Below, piece by piece: positions 6,756-15,241 of a stretch of DNA of 38,227 bases. Made by a program: the position numbers and the translations under genes. The number at the start of each line of letters is the position of its first letter. The stretch's first letter is position 1. The stretch is from Candidatus Methylacidiphilales bacterium (GTDB lineage: Bacteria > Verrucomicrobiota > Verrucomicrobiia > Methylacidiphilales > JAAUTS01), in the NCBI GenBank assembly GCA_028713655.1, contig JAQTNW010000033.1:1-38227 (forward strand), read 5' to 3'. The notes under the pieces were generated by a model. That model made no database searches. It was not told the origin of the DNA and was given only the letters and a program-made list of their open reading frames with translations.

Positions 6756-8123
6756 GTGAGAGCAAACGAGCAAATTCTGTCCCAGGAGCTGCGGCAACGC
6801 GGCCTGGCCGCTTCGTCTGAACTGACCCAGGCTTGCCGGATCAGCCAGCCCACCGTCTCGCGTACCATTCATTCCTTTGGGTCTGCCGTTTTTAGGACCG
6901 GAGCCGGCCCCAGCACCCGCTATGGCCTTTATCGGGGTGTTCGTTCCCACGGGCGGCAATGGCCTTTGTATGTGGTGGATTCGGAAGGAGAACCGCATCA
7001 CGGAGGCGCCCTCACGTCCATGCACGAACGTTATTTTCACATTAGCGCCAATGAGCCGCTTCACCCGCTGCTTGCCGGAGAATTCGCGTCGGGATTGTTC
7101 CGGGACCTTCCCTGGTTTTTGCAGGACCTGCGCCCGCAAGGCTTTCTTGGCCGCGCGTTTGCGCGAACCCATCACCTCGAATTGTCGGCCCCGCAGGATC
7201 CCCGGCTATGGATGGCGGATGATATTCTGAGCGGGCTGCTAGTCAACGGCCATGACAATTCCGGAAACATTATTGTCGGGGACAAATCTCTTAATCTGTT
7301 CATGTCGGAACGCGCGTCCGGCATCACCCCAATTCCAGCCAGCCAGAAACTGCAGCATTACGATCCGCTCGCAAACAGGACGATTGCCGGAGAACCTTGC
7401 GGTTCCACCGCTGCGGGCGAACAACCCAAGTTTTGCGCCTGCATAGAGGATGACAATGGCGCCATGCGGCGCGTGATCGTAAAATTCTCCCCGCCCAGGA
7501 ACAGCCCCGCGGGTGTGCGATGGGCCGATCTCCTGTGCTCCGAGCAGACCGCCCTGTCCATCCTGGCGCAAAACGGAATGCCCGCAGCGGAGGCCCGTCT
7601 CCTGCAGGGAGAAAACCGGACTTATTTTGAATCGACCCGATTCGACCGTTTGGGCGCGCATGGACGCAGGGGCATGGTCTCATTGGCCGCGGTGGATGCA
7701 GCCTATTTTGGCGAGGAGCAAACACCCTGGTACAATTGCGCGGAACGATTGGAACAGTTTGGTAAGTTAGGTGAAAACGAGGCTGCAACGCTCAGGGCCT
7801 ATTATTGGTACGGGCAATTGATTGCCAACAGCGACATGCACTACGGCAATGCCAGCCTGTTCTGGGACAATGCGGGATTCAGAACCGCGCCATGCTACGA
7901 CATGCTGCCAATGGCCTATTCCCCGCGTGAAGGCGGCGAAATCGTCAACCCGGAATTCCGGCCCGTTCCTGCTCCTCCTCAATACCGGGAGGAATGGCAA
8001 CGGGCAGGACAATGGGCGTGCGACTTCTGGGCAGCCATGGCGGATGACGCCCGTGTCAGCCCGGAGTTTCGCGGGATCAGCGGCGCGAATCTTCGGGCTG
8101 TGAAAGACGTATTAAGAAATTAA
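6756..8123 (+). CDS. hipH: Stand-alone HipA-family kinase toxin, YjjJ/HipH type
   Basis: The 455-residue product resembles YjjJ (HipH): an N-terminal winged-helix part (about 1-45, ISQPTVSRTIHSFG) fused to a HipA-like serine/threonine kinase. The kinase core shows AAGEQPKF, a VKFSPP strand, the catalytic Asp in NSDMHYGN (Asp360) and the metal-binding Asp in CYDMLPM (Asp382). The 22-residue spacing between these two is close to that of classical HipA. No HipB-like gene lies nearby, as expected if the DNA-binding half is built in. GTG 6756 is preferred because the TTG at 6726 lies inside the direct-repeat region; neither has a clear ribosome-binding site. HipA-type kinases can halt translation by phosphorylating targets such as aminoacyl-tRNA synthetases; the target here is unknown. 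Confidence 0.85.
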   Translation: MRANEQILSQELRQRGLAASSELTQACRISQPTVSRTIHSFGSAVFRTGAGPSTRYGLYRGVRSHGRQWPLYVVDSEGEPHHGGALTSMHERYFHISANEPLHPLLAGEFASGLFRDLPWFLQDLRPQGFLGRAFARTHHLELSAPQDPRLWMADDILSGLLVNGHDNSGNIIVGDKSLNLFMSERASGITPIPASQKLQHYDPLANRTIAGEPCGSTAAGEQPKFCACIEDDNGAMRRVIVKFSPPRNSPAGVRWADLLCSEQTALSILAQNGMPAAEARLLQGENRTYFESTRFDRLGAHGRRGMVSLAAVDAAYFGEEQTPWYNCAERLEQFGKLGENEAATLRAYYWYGQLIANSDMHYGNASLFWDNAGFRTAPCYDMLPMAYSPREGGEIVNPEFRPVPAPPQYREEWQRAGQWACDFWAAMADDARVSPEFRGISGANLRAVKDVLRN

Positions 8124-8833
8124 AACGACAGCGTTCCGCCGGACTGCAAGCCGCTTATGATTTTGCGGAGCAGTTCCTCCCGCTGTCTCGGATCTTCAGG
8201 AAGCGGATAGACCACTTCCACTGACCGCGAAAGCGGGCCTCCCGGACGCAGCACATGCACCACGCCCTTTTCGTCGTCAAACCATATCCGGGCCTTGGGA
8301 TGATTGTTCCATCCGCTCTTTTGCCAATCGGAAAATTCGTCCTCCTTTTCAAAGGTCCTGACCGTCACCTGCCGCTGCAATCCGGAAGGCAAAGCATCCT
8401 GTTCCCCGCGCACGGCGTACCCCGCATAGGAGCCGAACTCGACCGGGCCCGATCCCACCCAAATTGACTGCCACAGCAGCATCCCTAAAATAGCAGCGCA
8501 GGCTCCCGACAACATGAATGCCGGCGCAGGTCGAAAAATGGTACGCCATGAAAAAAACGGAGCCCGCTCCTCGGCGAATTTTTGCGGAAACACCCTTCGC
8601 ACGGCCGCCCTTAATTCCGGCAGACGATAAGCGGGCAGTTTGTCCGTCTGGGCTTCCAAAGCCTGCAGCGAAGGCACGATCGCACGCGCAATCCGTAGGG
8701 CTTCCTTCAACTCCAGCCATTGCTCCATTTTCCCGGGGTCTTCGGCAATCACCCGCTGCAACAGCGCCGTTTCTTCGGCATTGGCTGTTCCTTCCAATAC
8801 CTTCAACACCAGGGATTCAAATTCCGGGTCCAT
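8120..8833 (-). CDS. Putative membrane anti-sigma factor
   Basis: The 237-residue product starts 6 nt after the ECF sigma gene ends, the usual layout for a sigma/anti-sigma operon. The N-terminal half (about 1-90) is helical and acidic (ANAEETALLQRVIAEDP), like the sigma-binding domain of membrane anti-sigma factors. One transmembrane helix follows (about 104-127), then a 110-residue periplasmic part. A canonical zinc-binding HxxxCxxC motif is absent. The function is inferred mainly from context and topology. Its stop overlaps the end of the convergent HipA-family gene by 4 bp. Confidence 0.7.
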   Translation of the reverse strand: MDPEFESLVLKVLEGTANAEETALLQRVIAEDPGKMEQWLELKEALRIARAIVPSLQALEAQTDKLPAYRLPELRAAVRRVFPQKFAEERAPFFSWRTIFRPAPAFMLSGACAAILGMLLWQSIWVGSGPVEFGSYAGYAVRGEQDALPSGLQRQVTVRTFEKEDEFSDWQKSGWNNHPKARIWFDDEKGVVHVLRPGGPLSRSVEVVYPLPEDPRQREELLRKIISGLQSGGTLSF

Positions 8834-8839
8834 ACTAAA

Positions 8840-9454
8840 TTATCGCAAAAAGTTGCGGATTTCTTTCAACAATCGCGGTTTTTGTTCGATCCCCTGCCTG
8901 ATTTTTCTGAGACCGCGGGACAGATGGACGCCCACACTGCCAATGGGGATCTCGTGCTTTTCGGCCAGTTCCTTGTACGGAATGCCTTCCACCAAGTAAT
9001 CATAAATCAGCCACCGGGTCAGCGGTTCGAGGGGTTCCATTGCTTCCCGCAACAAGACCGAGAGCTCCTTCAAATCGCGGGGTTGCAGGTTTTCCGCCAG
9101 CCGTTCCGCCGGTTCGAACGCGCCTTCGCTTTCCTCCTGCAATTGCTCAATGCTGCCGACCTGCCCGCCGCCGCGCTTTTGGGCGGTGGCTTTGCGCTTT
9201 TCGGAAATCGCCCGGCGTGCCGACATTGTCACAGCGAGACAACGCAGCCCTTCCCAATCCGACGCCGTTTGCACTTTCGTGATCAGTTCGGTCAGCGTCT
9301 CGATGGCCACATCCTCAGCTTCCGAGGGTGTGAGTCCTGCGAGCGGATGCCGGGCCGCTGCAAAAACACAGGGATACAAGAGCTGAAACGCCTCTTCCCA
9401 GGCGGCCTCGCTGCCTTTCCGCAATGCCTGCAACAATTCCATTTCCGGCGCCAT
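8840..9454 (-). CDS. ECF-type RNA polymerase sigma factor
   Basis: The 204-residue protein has the sigma-70 family region 2 (about 20-85, including LTPSEAEDVAIETLTELI) and a C-terminal region 4 helix-turn-helix (about 155-190, GIPYKELAEKHEIPIGSVG then RGLRKIRQ). Region 3 is absent, as in ECF sigma factors. The linker (about 95-130) is long and glutamate-rich. It is the first gene of a two-gene operon with the anti-sigma factor and diverges from the TPR-CHAT gene across about 260 bp, which could hold a promoter it controls itself. An internal ATG four codons in (MELLQAL) is an alternative start. Confidence 0.85.
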   Translation of the reverse strand: MAPEMELLQALRKGSEAAWEEAFQLLYPCVFAAARHPLAGLTPSEAEDVAIETLTELITKVQTASDWEGLRCLAVTMSARRAISEKRKATAQKRGGGQVGSIEQLQEESEGAFEPAERLAENLQPRDLKELSVLLREAMEPLEPLTRWLIYDYLVEGIPYKELAEKHEIPIGSVGVHLSRGLRKIRQGIEQKPRLLKEIRNFLR

Positions 9455-9618
9455 CCCGCACGATGCTGAGTCAAACTGGCAGGTCTATCAAGAGCCAAAG
9501 GGGGGCCTGGAAATTGTTCTTAGTTTCCAGTTCTTTGTTGCCGGTGTTAAACCGCTAAAATGATTTTTTCTTCCTTCGCGTCTCGCGCAAGGCTTGATGT
9601 TTAAATTTGAAAAGATTC

Positions 9619-9637
9619 CTTGGGCGAGCCGCCCAAG
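9619..9637. repeat. Perfect hairpin CTTGGGCG-AGC-CGCCCAAG
   Basis: An 8-bp perfect stem with a 3-nt loop lies in the divergent region between the ECF sigma and TPR-CHAT genes. It is not followed by a U-run on either strand. It resembles short palindromic intergenic repeats more than a terminator. Confidence 0.5.
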
Positions 9638-9715
9638 CCACACTGGAAAATGAAGGCGCGCTTGCGGTAGTATAAAATGCCAAGCATAATGATATCGCAC
9701 AATGAGTGGCCTTCT

Positions 9716-12667
9716 GTGAAACCGGCTTTATTTCTATTTCTGGCGCTTCTTTCCGTCCATCCGGCGGCGCCAACTTCAATAGACTGGCAAACGCGCTATC
9801 AAGAAGTCAGTCAACTCGAAAAATCCGGCCAGGCCGATCAGGCGCAGGCCCTGGCCGAAAACATCGCCTCGGAGGCGGAAAATCGTGTCGGCCCGCAATC
9901 CAGCGAGCTTGTCCCCGTCCTGAAAGAACTCAGCCAGCTTTACCTTCGACGGCATCTGTATCCGAAAGCAGAAGCTCTTCTCCAGCGCATGCTTGAAATT
10001 CAGGAAAAGAATTTCGGGCCGGACGATCCCAAGACCGCCGACGCCGTTTCGGATCTTGGCTGGTATTACCAAAACATGGCCGATTACCCCCGCGCCCGGA
10101 AACTCCTGCAACGCTCGCTGGAAATCCGCGAGGCAAAATTGGGGCGCCGGCATGAGGCGGTCGCCGATTCCCTGAACAGCCTGGGCGTCCTTTCGGAAAA
10201 TCTCGGCGAGTTCAAGCAATCGGAACAATACTATCTCGAAGCGCTGCAAATCCGGCGCGAACTGCTGGGCCCGGACCACCCCTCCACCGGCACCACCACC
10301 AATAATCTGGCGACCCTGTATTGGAGCCTCGGCGATTATGGCCGGGCCGAACAATATTTCAACGAAGCCCTGCGCATCCGGGAAAAGGATTTCGGGCCGC
10401 TCGCCCTCAGCACCGCGACCAGCATGAATAATCTCGCCCTGCTCTACCGCAGCATGGGCGATTACAGCCGCGCCCGTCCGCTATATTTGAAGGTCCTGGC
10501 CATTCGCGAAGCCAAACTCGGGCCCGAGCATCCCTTCACTCTCACCACAGTCCATCAACTCGCCCTGCTCTATGCCGATCTCGGCGATTATCCAAAAGCC
10601 GAACAGCTCCTGCTCCGGGCTGTGCGCGGACGCGAGAAAGTCTTCGGTTCCGAACATCCGGACACGGCCCGCAGCCTTTTCCATCTGGCCTGGCTCTACG
10701 ACCGCGAAAAGGAGTACGACCAGGCCGAACCGCTGCATCTCAAGGCTTTGGCGCTACGAATCAAAGTGCTCGGTGAAAAACATCCCGAGACAGCCGGCAG
10801 CTATGGTTATCTCGCCCGGCATTACCATCTTCAGGGCAAACTCGCCGAGGCGGAGCCTCTTTATAAGAAGGCGCTGGATTTGCAAATCCAGTTGTTGGGG
10901 GAAAACGCCCCTGACACGCTCAAGACCGTGGAAAACCTGGCCTGCCTCTACCTCGACGAAAACAAGCCTGACCTGAGCCTGTCCTATGCACGCAAAGCCA
11001 TGCAGACCCGCGAATCCATGCTGCAAAATCTTTTCACCTTCACCTCCGAACACCAGCGCATCGATTTCCAAAAAACGCTCAGCCTCTATAACCTGCCGGC
11101 CAGCCTTGGGAATCCCGACGACATCGCGCGCGTCGCCTTCCGCACCAAGGGCGTTGTGCTGGATTCCATGATCGAAGACCAGATCGCGGCCCGTGCTTCC
11201 AAAGACCCCGACGTCGCCCGCCTTTTCGACCAATTGCAATCGGTTTCCAGGCGCCTGCTTCGTGCCGAAATGCGTCTGCCGGAAGATCCGGGAGCAACTC
11301 CGCCGGGCGGAGGAAGTGAACTTGAGAAACTGCAACAGGAGGAAAATGTCCTGCAGGCGGGGTTTGCGAGAAAAATCTCAGGCAACAGTTCCGCGCGCCG
11401 CGCGTTGCAGATCGACCCCGGACAAATCCGCAAAGCCATTCCAAAAAACTCCGTTCTGATCGAATGGCTGCGCTACGAAGCCTATCAAAAAAATCTTCAA
11501 ACCAAAACCGCCTATGGCGCGCTCGTTCTTGCGCCCGGAATGCCGGACCGCTGGGTGCCGCTCGGCGACGCCGCGGAAATCGATTCATTGGTTCGCAGCT
11601 ACCAAAAATACATGCACCATCGCGTCCGCGATGCCGCAGTCGATCGCGTCACGAGTGATTTGTCCGAAAAAACCTGGGCGCCACTGGCGTCTGTTTTCCC
11701 GCCAGGCACCGAACAGGTTATTCTCAGCCCGGATGGCCCGTTGAATTTTGTATCCTTTGCCGCATTGCCCATGCAGGACGGCAGGTTCTGGGCGGAAAAA
11801 TATTTCTTCACCTATGTTTCCAGCGGACGTGATCTGCTGCGAAAAAATCAACCACCGGCAAACGATCAAAAAATCGCGGTTTTTGCCAATCCGGATTACA
11901 AACTCCGCACAGCACCCGCCAACGCAATACCCGCCGTGGCTTCCGGCGGCGATCTCCTGCGACAGTTCGACGGCATTGAATTGTCGCCGCTGTCCGGTTC
12001 CGAGGACGAGGCCCGCTTTCTGGTCCAGCGCAGTGTTCCCTGGAAATGCGACACAGTCTGTTATCTGGGGAAGCAAGCCACAGAATCCAACCTTTCCGCG
12101 CTGCATTCCCCGCTTGTTCTGCACATGGCCACGCATGGCTTGTTTTTGCCTGAGCCGGGCTCACCTGTTGTTTCTTCGGTCCCGGACCGTTCGGGCAATC
12201 CCAAGCCGTCCATTGTACTGGCTGATCCCATGCAGCGCAGCATGTTGCTGCTGGCGGGCGCACAACGCACTTTCGACGCCTGGCAGAAAGGCATTGTTCC
12301 GCCAACCGAGAACGACGGCATTGTCAGCGCCGGGGAAGTCGGCGGGCTCGATCTTCAGGGAACCTGGCTCGTTGTTTTGTCCGCCTGCGACACCGGGCAG
12401 GGCGAGGCCCGGGCTGGAGAAGGGGTGTTAGGCCTGCGGCGGGGGTTTGTCATGGCCGGGGCTCAGAATTTGTTGCTTACGCTTTGGCCTGTGGGCGATT
12501 CCGAAACAGTGTCATTGATGGAATCCTTTTATGACAAGGCGTTCGAGACACGAGACGCACCGCGGGCGCTGGCTTTGGTCCAGCGTGAGCGATTGGAGTT
12601 GTTGCGAAAAAAATACGGCCTGGGCCAGGCCATCCGGCTCTCCGGTCCGTTTATTTTGAGTTTTTGA
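9716..12667 (+). CDS. Exported TPR-CHAT protein (caspase-like peptidase domain)
   Basis: The 983-residue product begins with a signal peptide (MKPALFLFLALLSVHPAAP). About nine tandem 42-residue tetratricopeptide repeats follow (roughly 60-430; repeated pattern LAxLYxxxGDYxxAExLxxxAL). A helical linker leads to a C-terminal CHAT domain. The caspase-like dyad is visible as His807 in HMATHGLFL and Cys891 in VVLSACDTGQGE, followed by the family's GEGVLGLRRGFVMAGA and LWPVGD motifs. GTG 9716 is chosen because it gives a clean signal peptide. An ATG at 9677 adds 13 residues but lies right on a TATAAA box (9671-9676) that could be its promoter. It diverges from an ECF sigma/anti-sigma operon. Some TPR-CHAT proteins are proteases in signalling or defence; the substrate here is unknown. 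Confidence 0.85.
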   Translation: MKPALFLFLALLSVHPAAPTSIDWQTRYQEVSQLEKSGQADQAQALAENIASEAENRVGPQSSELVPVLKELSQLYLRRHLYPKAEALLQRMLEIQEKNFGPDDPKTADAVSDLGWYYQNMADYPRARKLLQRSLEIREAKLGRRHEAVADSLNSLGVLSENLGEFKQSEQYYLEALQIRRELLGPDHPSTGTTTNNLATLYWSLGDYGRAEQYFNEALRIREKDFGPLALSTATSMNNLALLYRSMGDYSRARPLYLKVLAIREAKLGPEHPFTLTTVHQLALLYADLGDYPKAEQLLLRAVRGREKVFGSEHPDTARSLFHLAWLYDREKEYDQAEPLHLKALALRIKVLGEKHPETAGSYGYLARHYHLQGKLAEAEPLYKKALDLQIQLLGENAPDTLKTVENLACLYLDENKPDLSLSYARKAMQTRESMLQNLFTFTSEHQRIDFQKTLSLYNLPASLGNPDDIARVAFRTKGVVLDSMIEDQIAARASKDPDVARLFDQLQSVSRRLLRAEMRLPEDPGATPPGGGSELEKLQQEENVLQAGFARKISGNSSARRALQIDPGQIRKAIPKNSVLIEWLRYEAYQKNLQTKTAYGALVLAPGMPDRWVPLGDAAEIDSLVRSYQKYMHHRVRDAAVDRVTSDLSEKTWAPLASVFPPGTEQVILSPDGPLNFVSFAALPMQDGRFWAEKYFFTYVSSGRDLLRKNQPPANDQKIAVFANPDYKLRTAPANAIPAVASGGDLLRQFDGIELSPLSGSEDEARFLVQRSVPWKCDTVCYLGKQATESNLSALHSPLVLHMATHGLFLPEPGSPVVSSVPDRSGNPKPSIVLADPMQRSMLLLAGAQRTFDAWQKGIVPPTENDGIVSAGEVGGLDLQGTWLVVLSACDTGQGEARAGEGVLGLRRGFVMAGAQNLLLTLWPVGDSETVSLMESFYDKAFETRDAPRALALVQRERLELLRKKYGLGQAIRLSGPFILSF

Positions 12668-12747
12668 ACAGCCTTGGAATTTTCATATGCAAGGCACGAA
12701 GCGCTGAAGGGTTTGCATCCATACAAGGTCTCCCACAAAGAGGAAAA

Positions 12748-14541
12748 TCAGTTTCCATGCCGTCTCCGGATGCCGACATGGTCTTCAATCCAATGGGCAA
12801 GTCTTCCGGACACCTTTTCCGCCTGCAATTCATGGGCCGACACCCAGTCGTGGCGTGCCAGCCGGGAAAGATAAACGGGACAGTTGCTGCAGGGGATGTC
12901 ATCCTCCGCATTGCGCAGGCCAAGCAGCATTTCGCGGGCGCGCGTCATTTTTTCACCGGCCAAAGCCCGCTCCAATCCCCCTTGGAATACATTACCGTAA
13001 TCTGAACCATGGTTCAGGCAGCAGCCTAACAACCTCCCGTCGTAGTTGATCTGCGGCGAATTCCACATTTGATGGCAGGCTTTCTGGATGTAATTCTTTT
13101 TGTGCTTTTCCTCATATTCCGCCCGGTCTGACGCACCCAGGCCGCCCTGGCTGCGAATTTGCTCCCTGTCCCGCACCGGTGAGAACGGCCTTCCATACAG
13201 GTCTTCCCAGGACAACTTGAGGAAAAATTCCATGTTCAACTCTCCGGCCATGACCCGGGCCTGTTCGATCTCGTGTTCATTGTGCCCGAAGGCAACAAAC
13301 TGCCAGCGCAACGCCGGATAAGGCGAACGGTATTTCCGCTTCAGCGCGTTGAGGGCGCGAATGTGGCCAATCACGCGCTCAAAATCGCCTCCCACACGAT
13401 ATACGGCGTAGGTTTCCTGAGAGGCGCCATCGATGGAACAGGAAAGATGCCGCACCTTGTAGCGAACCAGGGACTCGAGTGCCTCAGGCGCGGCCTTGTT
13501 CAAGTTGGCCCCGTTCTGGATGCAGATGCGGATCCCATTTTGGCAGGCGTGTTTTAGAATGTCAGGCAGCTCGGGATTTAGAAAAATCTCGCCCCAGTTC
13601 GACAGCTCAATCTGTGACACCCAGGGGTGCCGTTTGACAAATGCACGGAAGGCTTCGGCCCGCAAAAGCCCGGTGCCAAGACTTTTGCCGACTTCACCGC
13701 CGGCCGTGGGACAGCTCGGGCATTTCAACTGGCAGGCGGTCGAAGCATCCAGGCGGACCATGGCGGGCTTTTGCAGGGTTTCCCAAAATCGTTTCAACGG
13801 ACGGGAGCCTCGTTTCAGCCTGCGCCGGGCGGCCCGGATTTCAGGACCCAGCGCTGGCTCCTGTGAAAGCGACTGATTGTTCCGCCTGATGGCAGTTCGC
13901 CCGCCTTGAATGAGCTCATCGGTTGTTTGCAACAGCGCCATTTTGCGCTCCACTCCAACGGTCCAATTGGCGTGAAAGACCAGCGGGTTCTCCGGAACAT
14001 GGAAATGTGTACCCGGCTCCCAATGCCTGGCCTTGAAAGTGCCCGTTCCAAAAAAGCCTTCCGGCAGGTATCCCCAGCGAAGTTCTGTCATGACACGCAG
14101 CAGGCGGTTGAATTCAATTTGGTCCCGCCGCATTTTCGGGAGAGCCGCCAGCACGCGGGTCCATAGGAGATGCGTAACGGCGTTTGCCCGCATGGCCATG
14201 AAGCCGGTGCATAAATTTCCGCCGGGATCGTCCAAGTGGCAAACAATATCGCAGCCGTCCAGCGCCCGCCATACAGCAGGCAAAGTCGGCCCATAGAAGC
14301 GTACATCCACATCTGAATAGACAAAGCATTCGCCCGGATGCCGTTCGATCACACCCAGGATTTGTTTGCTTTTGAATTGCACGGCTTCCTGCCAGTCCGC
14401 TTCCAGAAATGTGCCCCGGCTTGCGCCGTCCGGCTCCGGGCAGTTGCGCACATCAACGTCATATTCATGGCGGACAGAAGGCAGAAACCACCTTTGCGCC
14501 AAACAGGCATGACTGGGGGAATAAATGCAGAGCAGCTTCAT
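12748..14541 (-). CDS. Glycosyltransferase-like / radical SAM-SPASM fusion
   Basis: This 597-residue protein joins two domains. Residues about 1-220 look like a nucleotide-diphospho-sugar transferase: MKLLCIYSPSH start, a metal-binding DxD in YSDVDVRF (Asp77, Asp79), and GFMAMRAN. From about 260 there is a radical SAM core with CQLKCPSC, a C-x3-C-x2-C [4Fe-4S] motif (Cys270, 274, 277), then LSNWGEIFLNPEL and a barrel strand LSCSIDGASQETY. The C-terminal SPASM-type region has GRLLGCCLNHG and CSNCPVY cysteines for extra clusters. Domain identity is clear; the substrate is not. Such fusions may modify a peptide or a sugar on an exported product. It is the last gene of a minus-strand run and convergent with the TPR-CHAT gene. 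Confidence 0.8.
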   Translation of the reverse strand: MKLLCIYSPSHACLAQRWFLPSVRHEYDVDVRNCPEPDGASRGTFLEADWQEAVQFKSKQILGVIERHPGECFVYSDVDVRFYGPTLPAVWRALDGCDIVCHLDDPGGNLCTGFMAMRANAVTHLLWTRVLAALPKMRRDQIEFNRLLRVMTELRWGYLPEGFFGTGTFKARHWEPGTHFHVPENPLVFHANWTVGVERKMALLQTTDELIQGGRTAIRRNNQSLSQEPALGPEIRAARRRLKRGSRPLKRFWETLQKPAMVRLDASTACQLKCPSCPTAGGEVGKSLGTGLLRAEAFRAFVKRHPWVSQIELSNWGEIFLNPELPDILKHACQNGIRICIQNGANLNKAAPEALESLVRYKVRHLSCSIDGASQETYAVYRVGGDFERVIGHIRALNALKRKYRSPYPALRWQFVAFGHNEHEIEQARVMAGELNMEFFLKLSWEDLYGRPFSPVRDREQIRSQGGLGASDRAEYEEKHKKNYIQKACHQMWNSPQINYDGRLLGCCLNHGSDYGNVFQGGLERALAGEKMTRAREMLLGLRNAEDDIPCSNCPVYLSRLARHDWVSAHELQAEKVSGRLAHWIEDHVGIRRRHGN

Positions 14542-14585
14542 CAGTAGTGTTCCGCTAGGCTAGCTGGCCCCAGCCCGCAGCGTCA

Positions 14586-14602
14586 ATGGATTGAAAATCC
14601 AT
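14586..14602. repeat. Short perfect hairpin between co-directional genes
   Basis: ATGGATT and AATCCAT form a 7-bp perfect stem with a GAA loop, in the 115-bp gap between the cyclic-nucleotide-binding gene and the glycosyltransferase/radical-SAM gene. Without a U-run it is a weak candidate for an RNA processing or attenuation site. Confidence 0.3.
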
Positions 14603-14656
14603 CTTGTGACAGGAGTTGCTCCACTATTCGATTGATAGAGCCCGCCCCTTTTTCGA

Positions 14657-15172
14657 TCAGGAATTTTCCAGGAAACGGCGGTCGAGTTCGCGCAGGAATT
14701 CGTCCCCTTCCTCCGCTCCGGGATGCTCGGAGCCGTGGCTGATGACCATGTCGCCCGCGTGTGCCTTGCCTTTTCCCGATGGGGCTTGCTCCAGAGCATC
14801 GGCAAGGCGATGGGTCGTTTCGCGCAGGCGTTGCACCATTGTGCGGATCAGGATGGCCTCCCAGGGCGGCATCTGCTGCAGGTGTTGTTGAAAAGCGGCG
14901 CGGCTGATGAAAACAAGCCGGGTCGGCCCGAGCGCCCGGGCGGATGCGCTGCGCGGCTGGTGATCGATGATCCCCATCTCGCCGAAGATCCCGCGCGCGC
15001 CGACTTTCCCCAGAATAATTTCCACCGGGCCTTTTTCCGACTGGATGGTTTGGAATATTTCCACCAGGCCCTCCTTGACGATGAAAAGCCCGTCGGGCCG
15101 TTCGTGCTCGCGACAAATGATGGCTCCCACCGGATACGTGCGTTCTTCCTGGCTTGTCAACATGGGTGCCAT
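14657..15172 (-). CDS. Cyclic-nucleotide-binding domain protein without a DNA-binding domain
   Basis: The 171-residue product is one CRP-type cNMP-binding beta-roll (about 12-125). The phosphate-binding cassette region reads GIFGEMGIIDHQPRSASARA, matching the conserved FGE...L/I...RSA pattern. The C-terminal 45 residues are helical and charged and contain no helix-turn-helix, so it is probably a sensor or partner protein, not a transcription factor. Two nearby ATGs (15172 and 15163) could start it; neither has a good ribosome-binding site. It lies 69 bp downstream of dsbD on the same strand. Confidence 0.8.
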   Translation of the reverse strand: MAPMLTSQEERTYPVGAIICREHERPDGLFIVKEGLVEIFQTIQSEKGPVEIILGKVGARGIFGEMGIIDHQPRSASARALGPTRLVFISRAAFQQHLQQMPPWEAILIRTMVQRLRETTHRLADALEQAPSGKGKAHAGDMVISHGSEHPGAEEGDEFLRELDRRFLENS

Positions 15173-15241
15173 TTTGGAGGAAGGCTCAAAATAATTCGAT
15201 GGAAAAATGGCCTCACCCTGTGATTTTGCGGCGTGATTGGA

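Noticed and set aside
14583-15116. Arginine/proline-rich minus-strand frame over the cNMP-binding gene
   Set aside because: Another frame encodes a standard cNMP-binding domain; this one has the composition of a GC-rich shadow frame.
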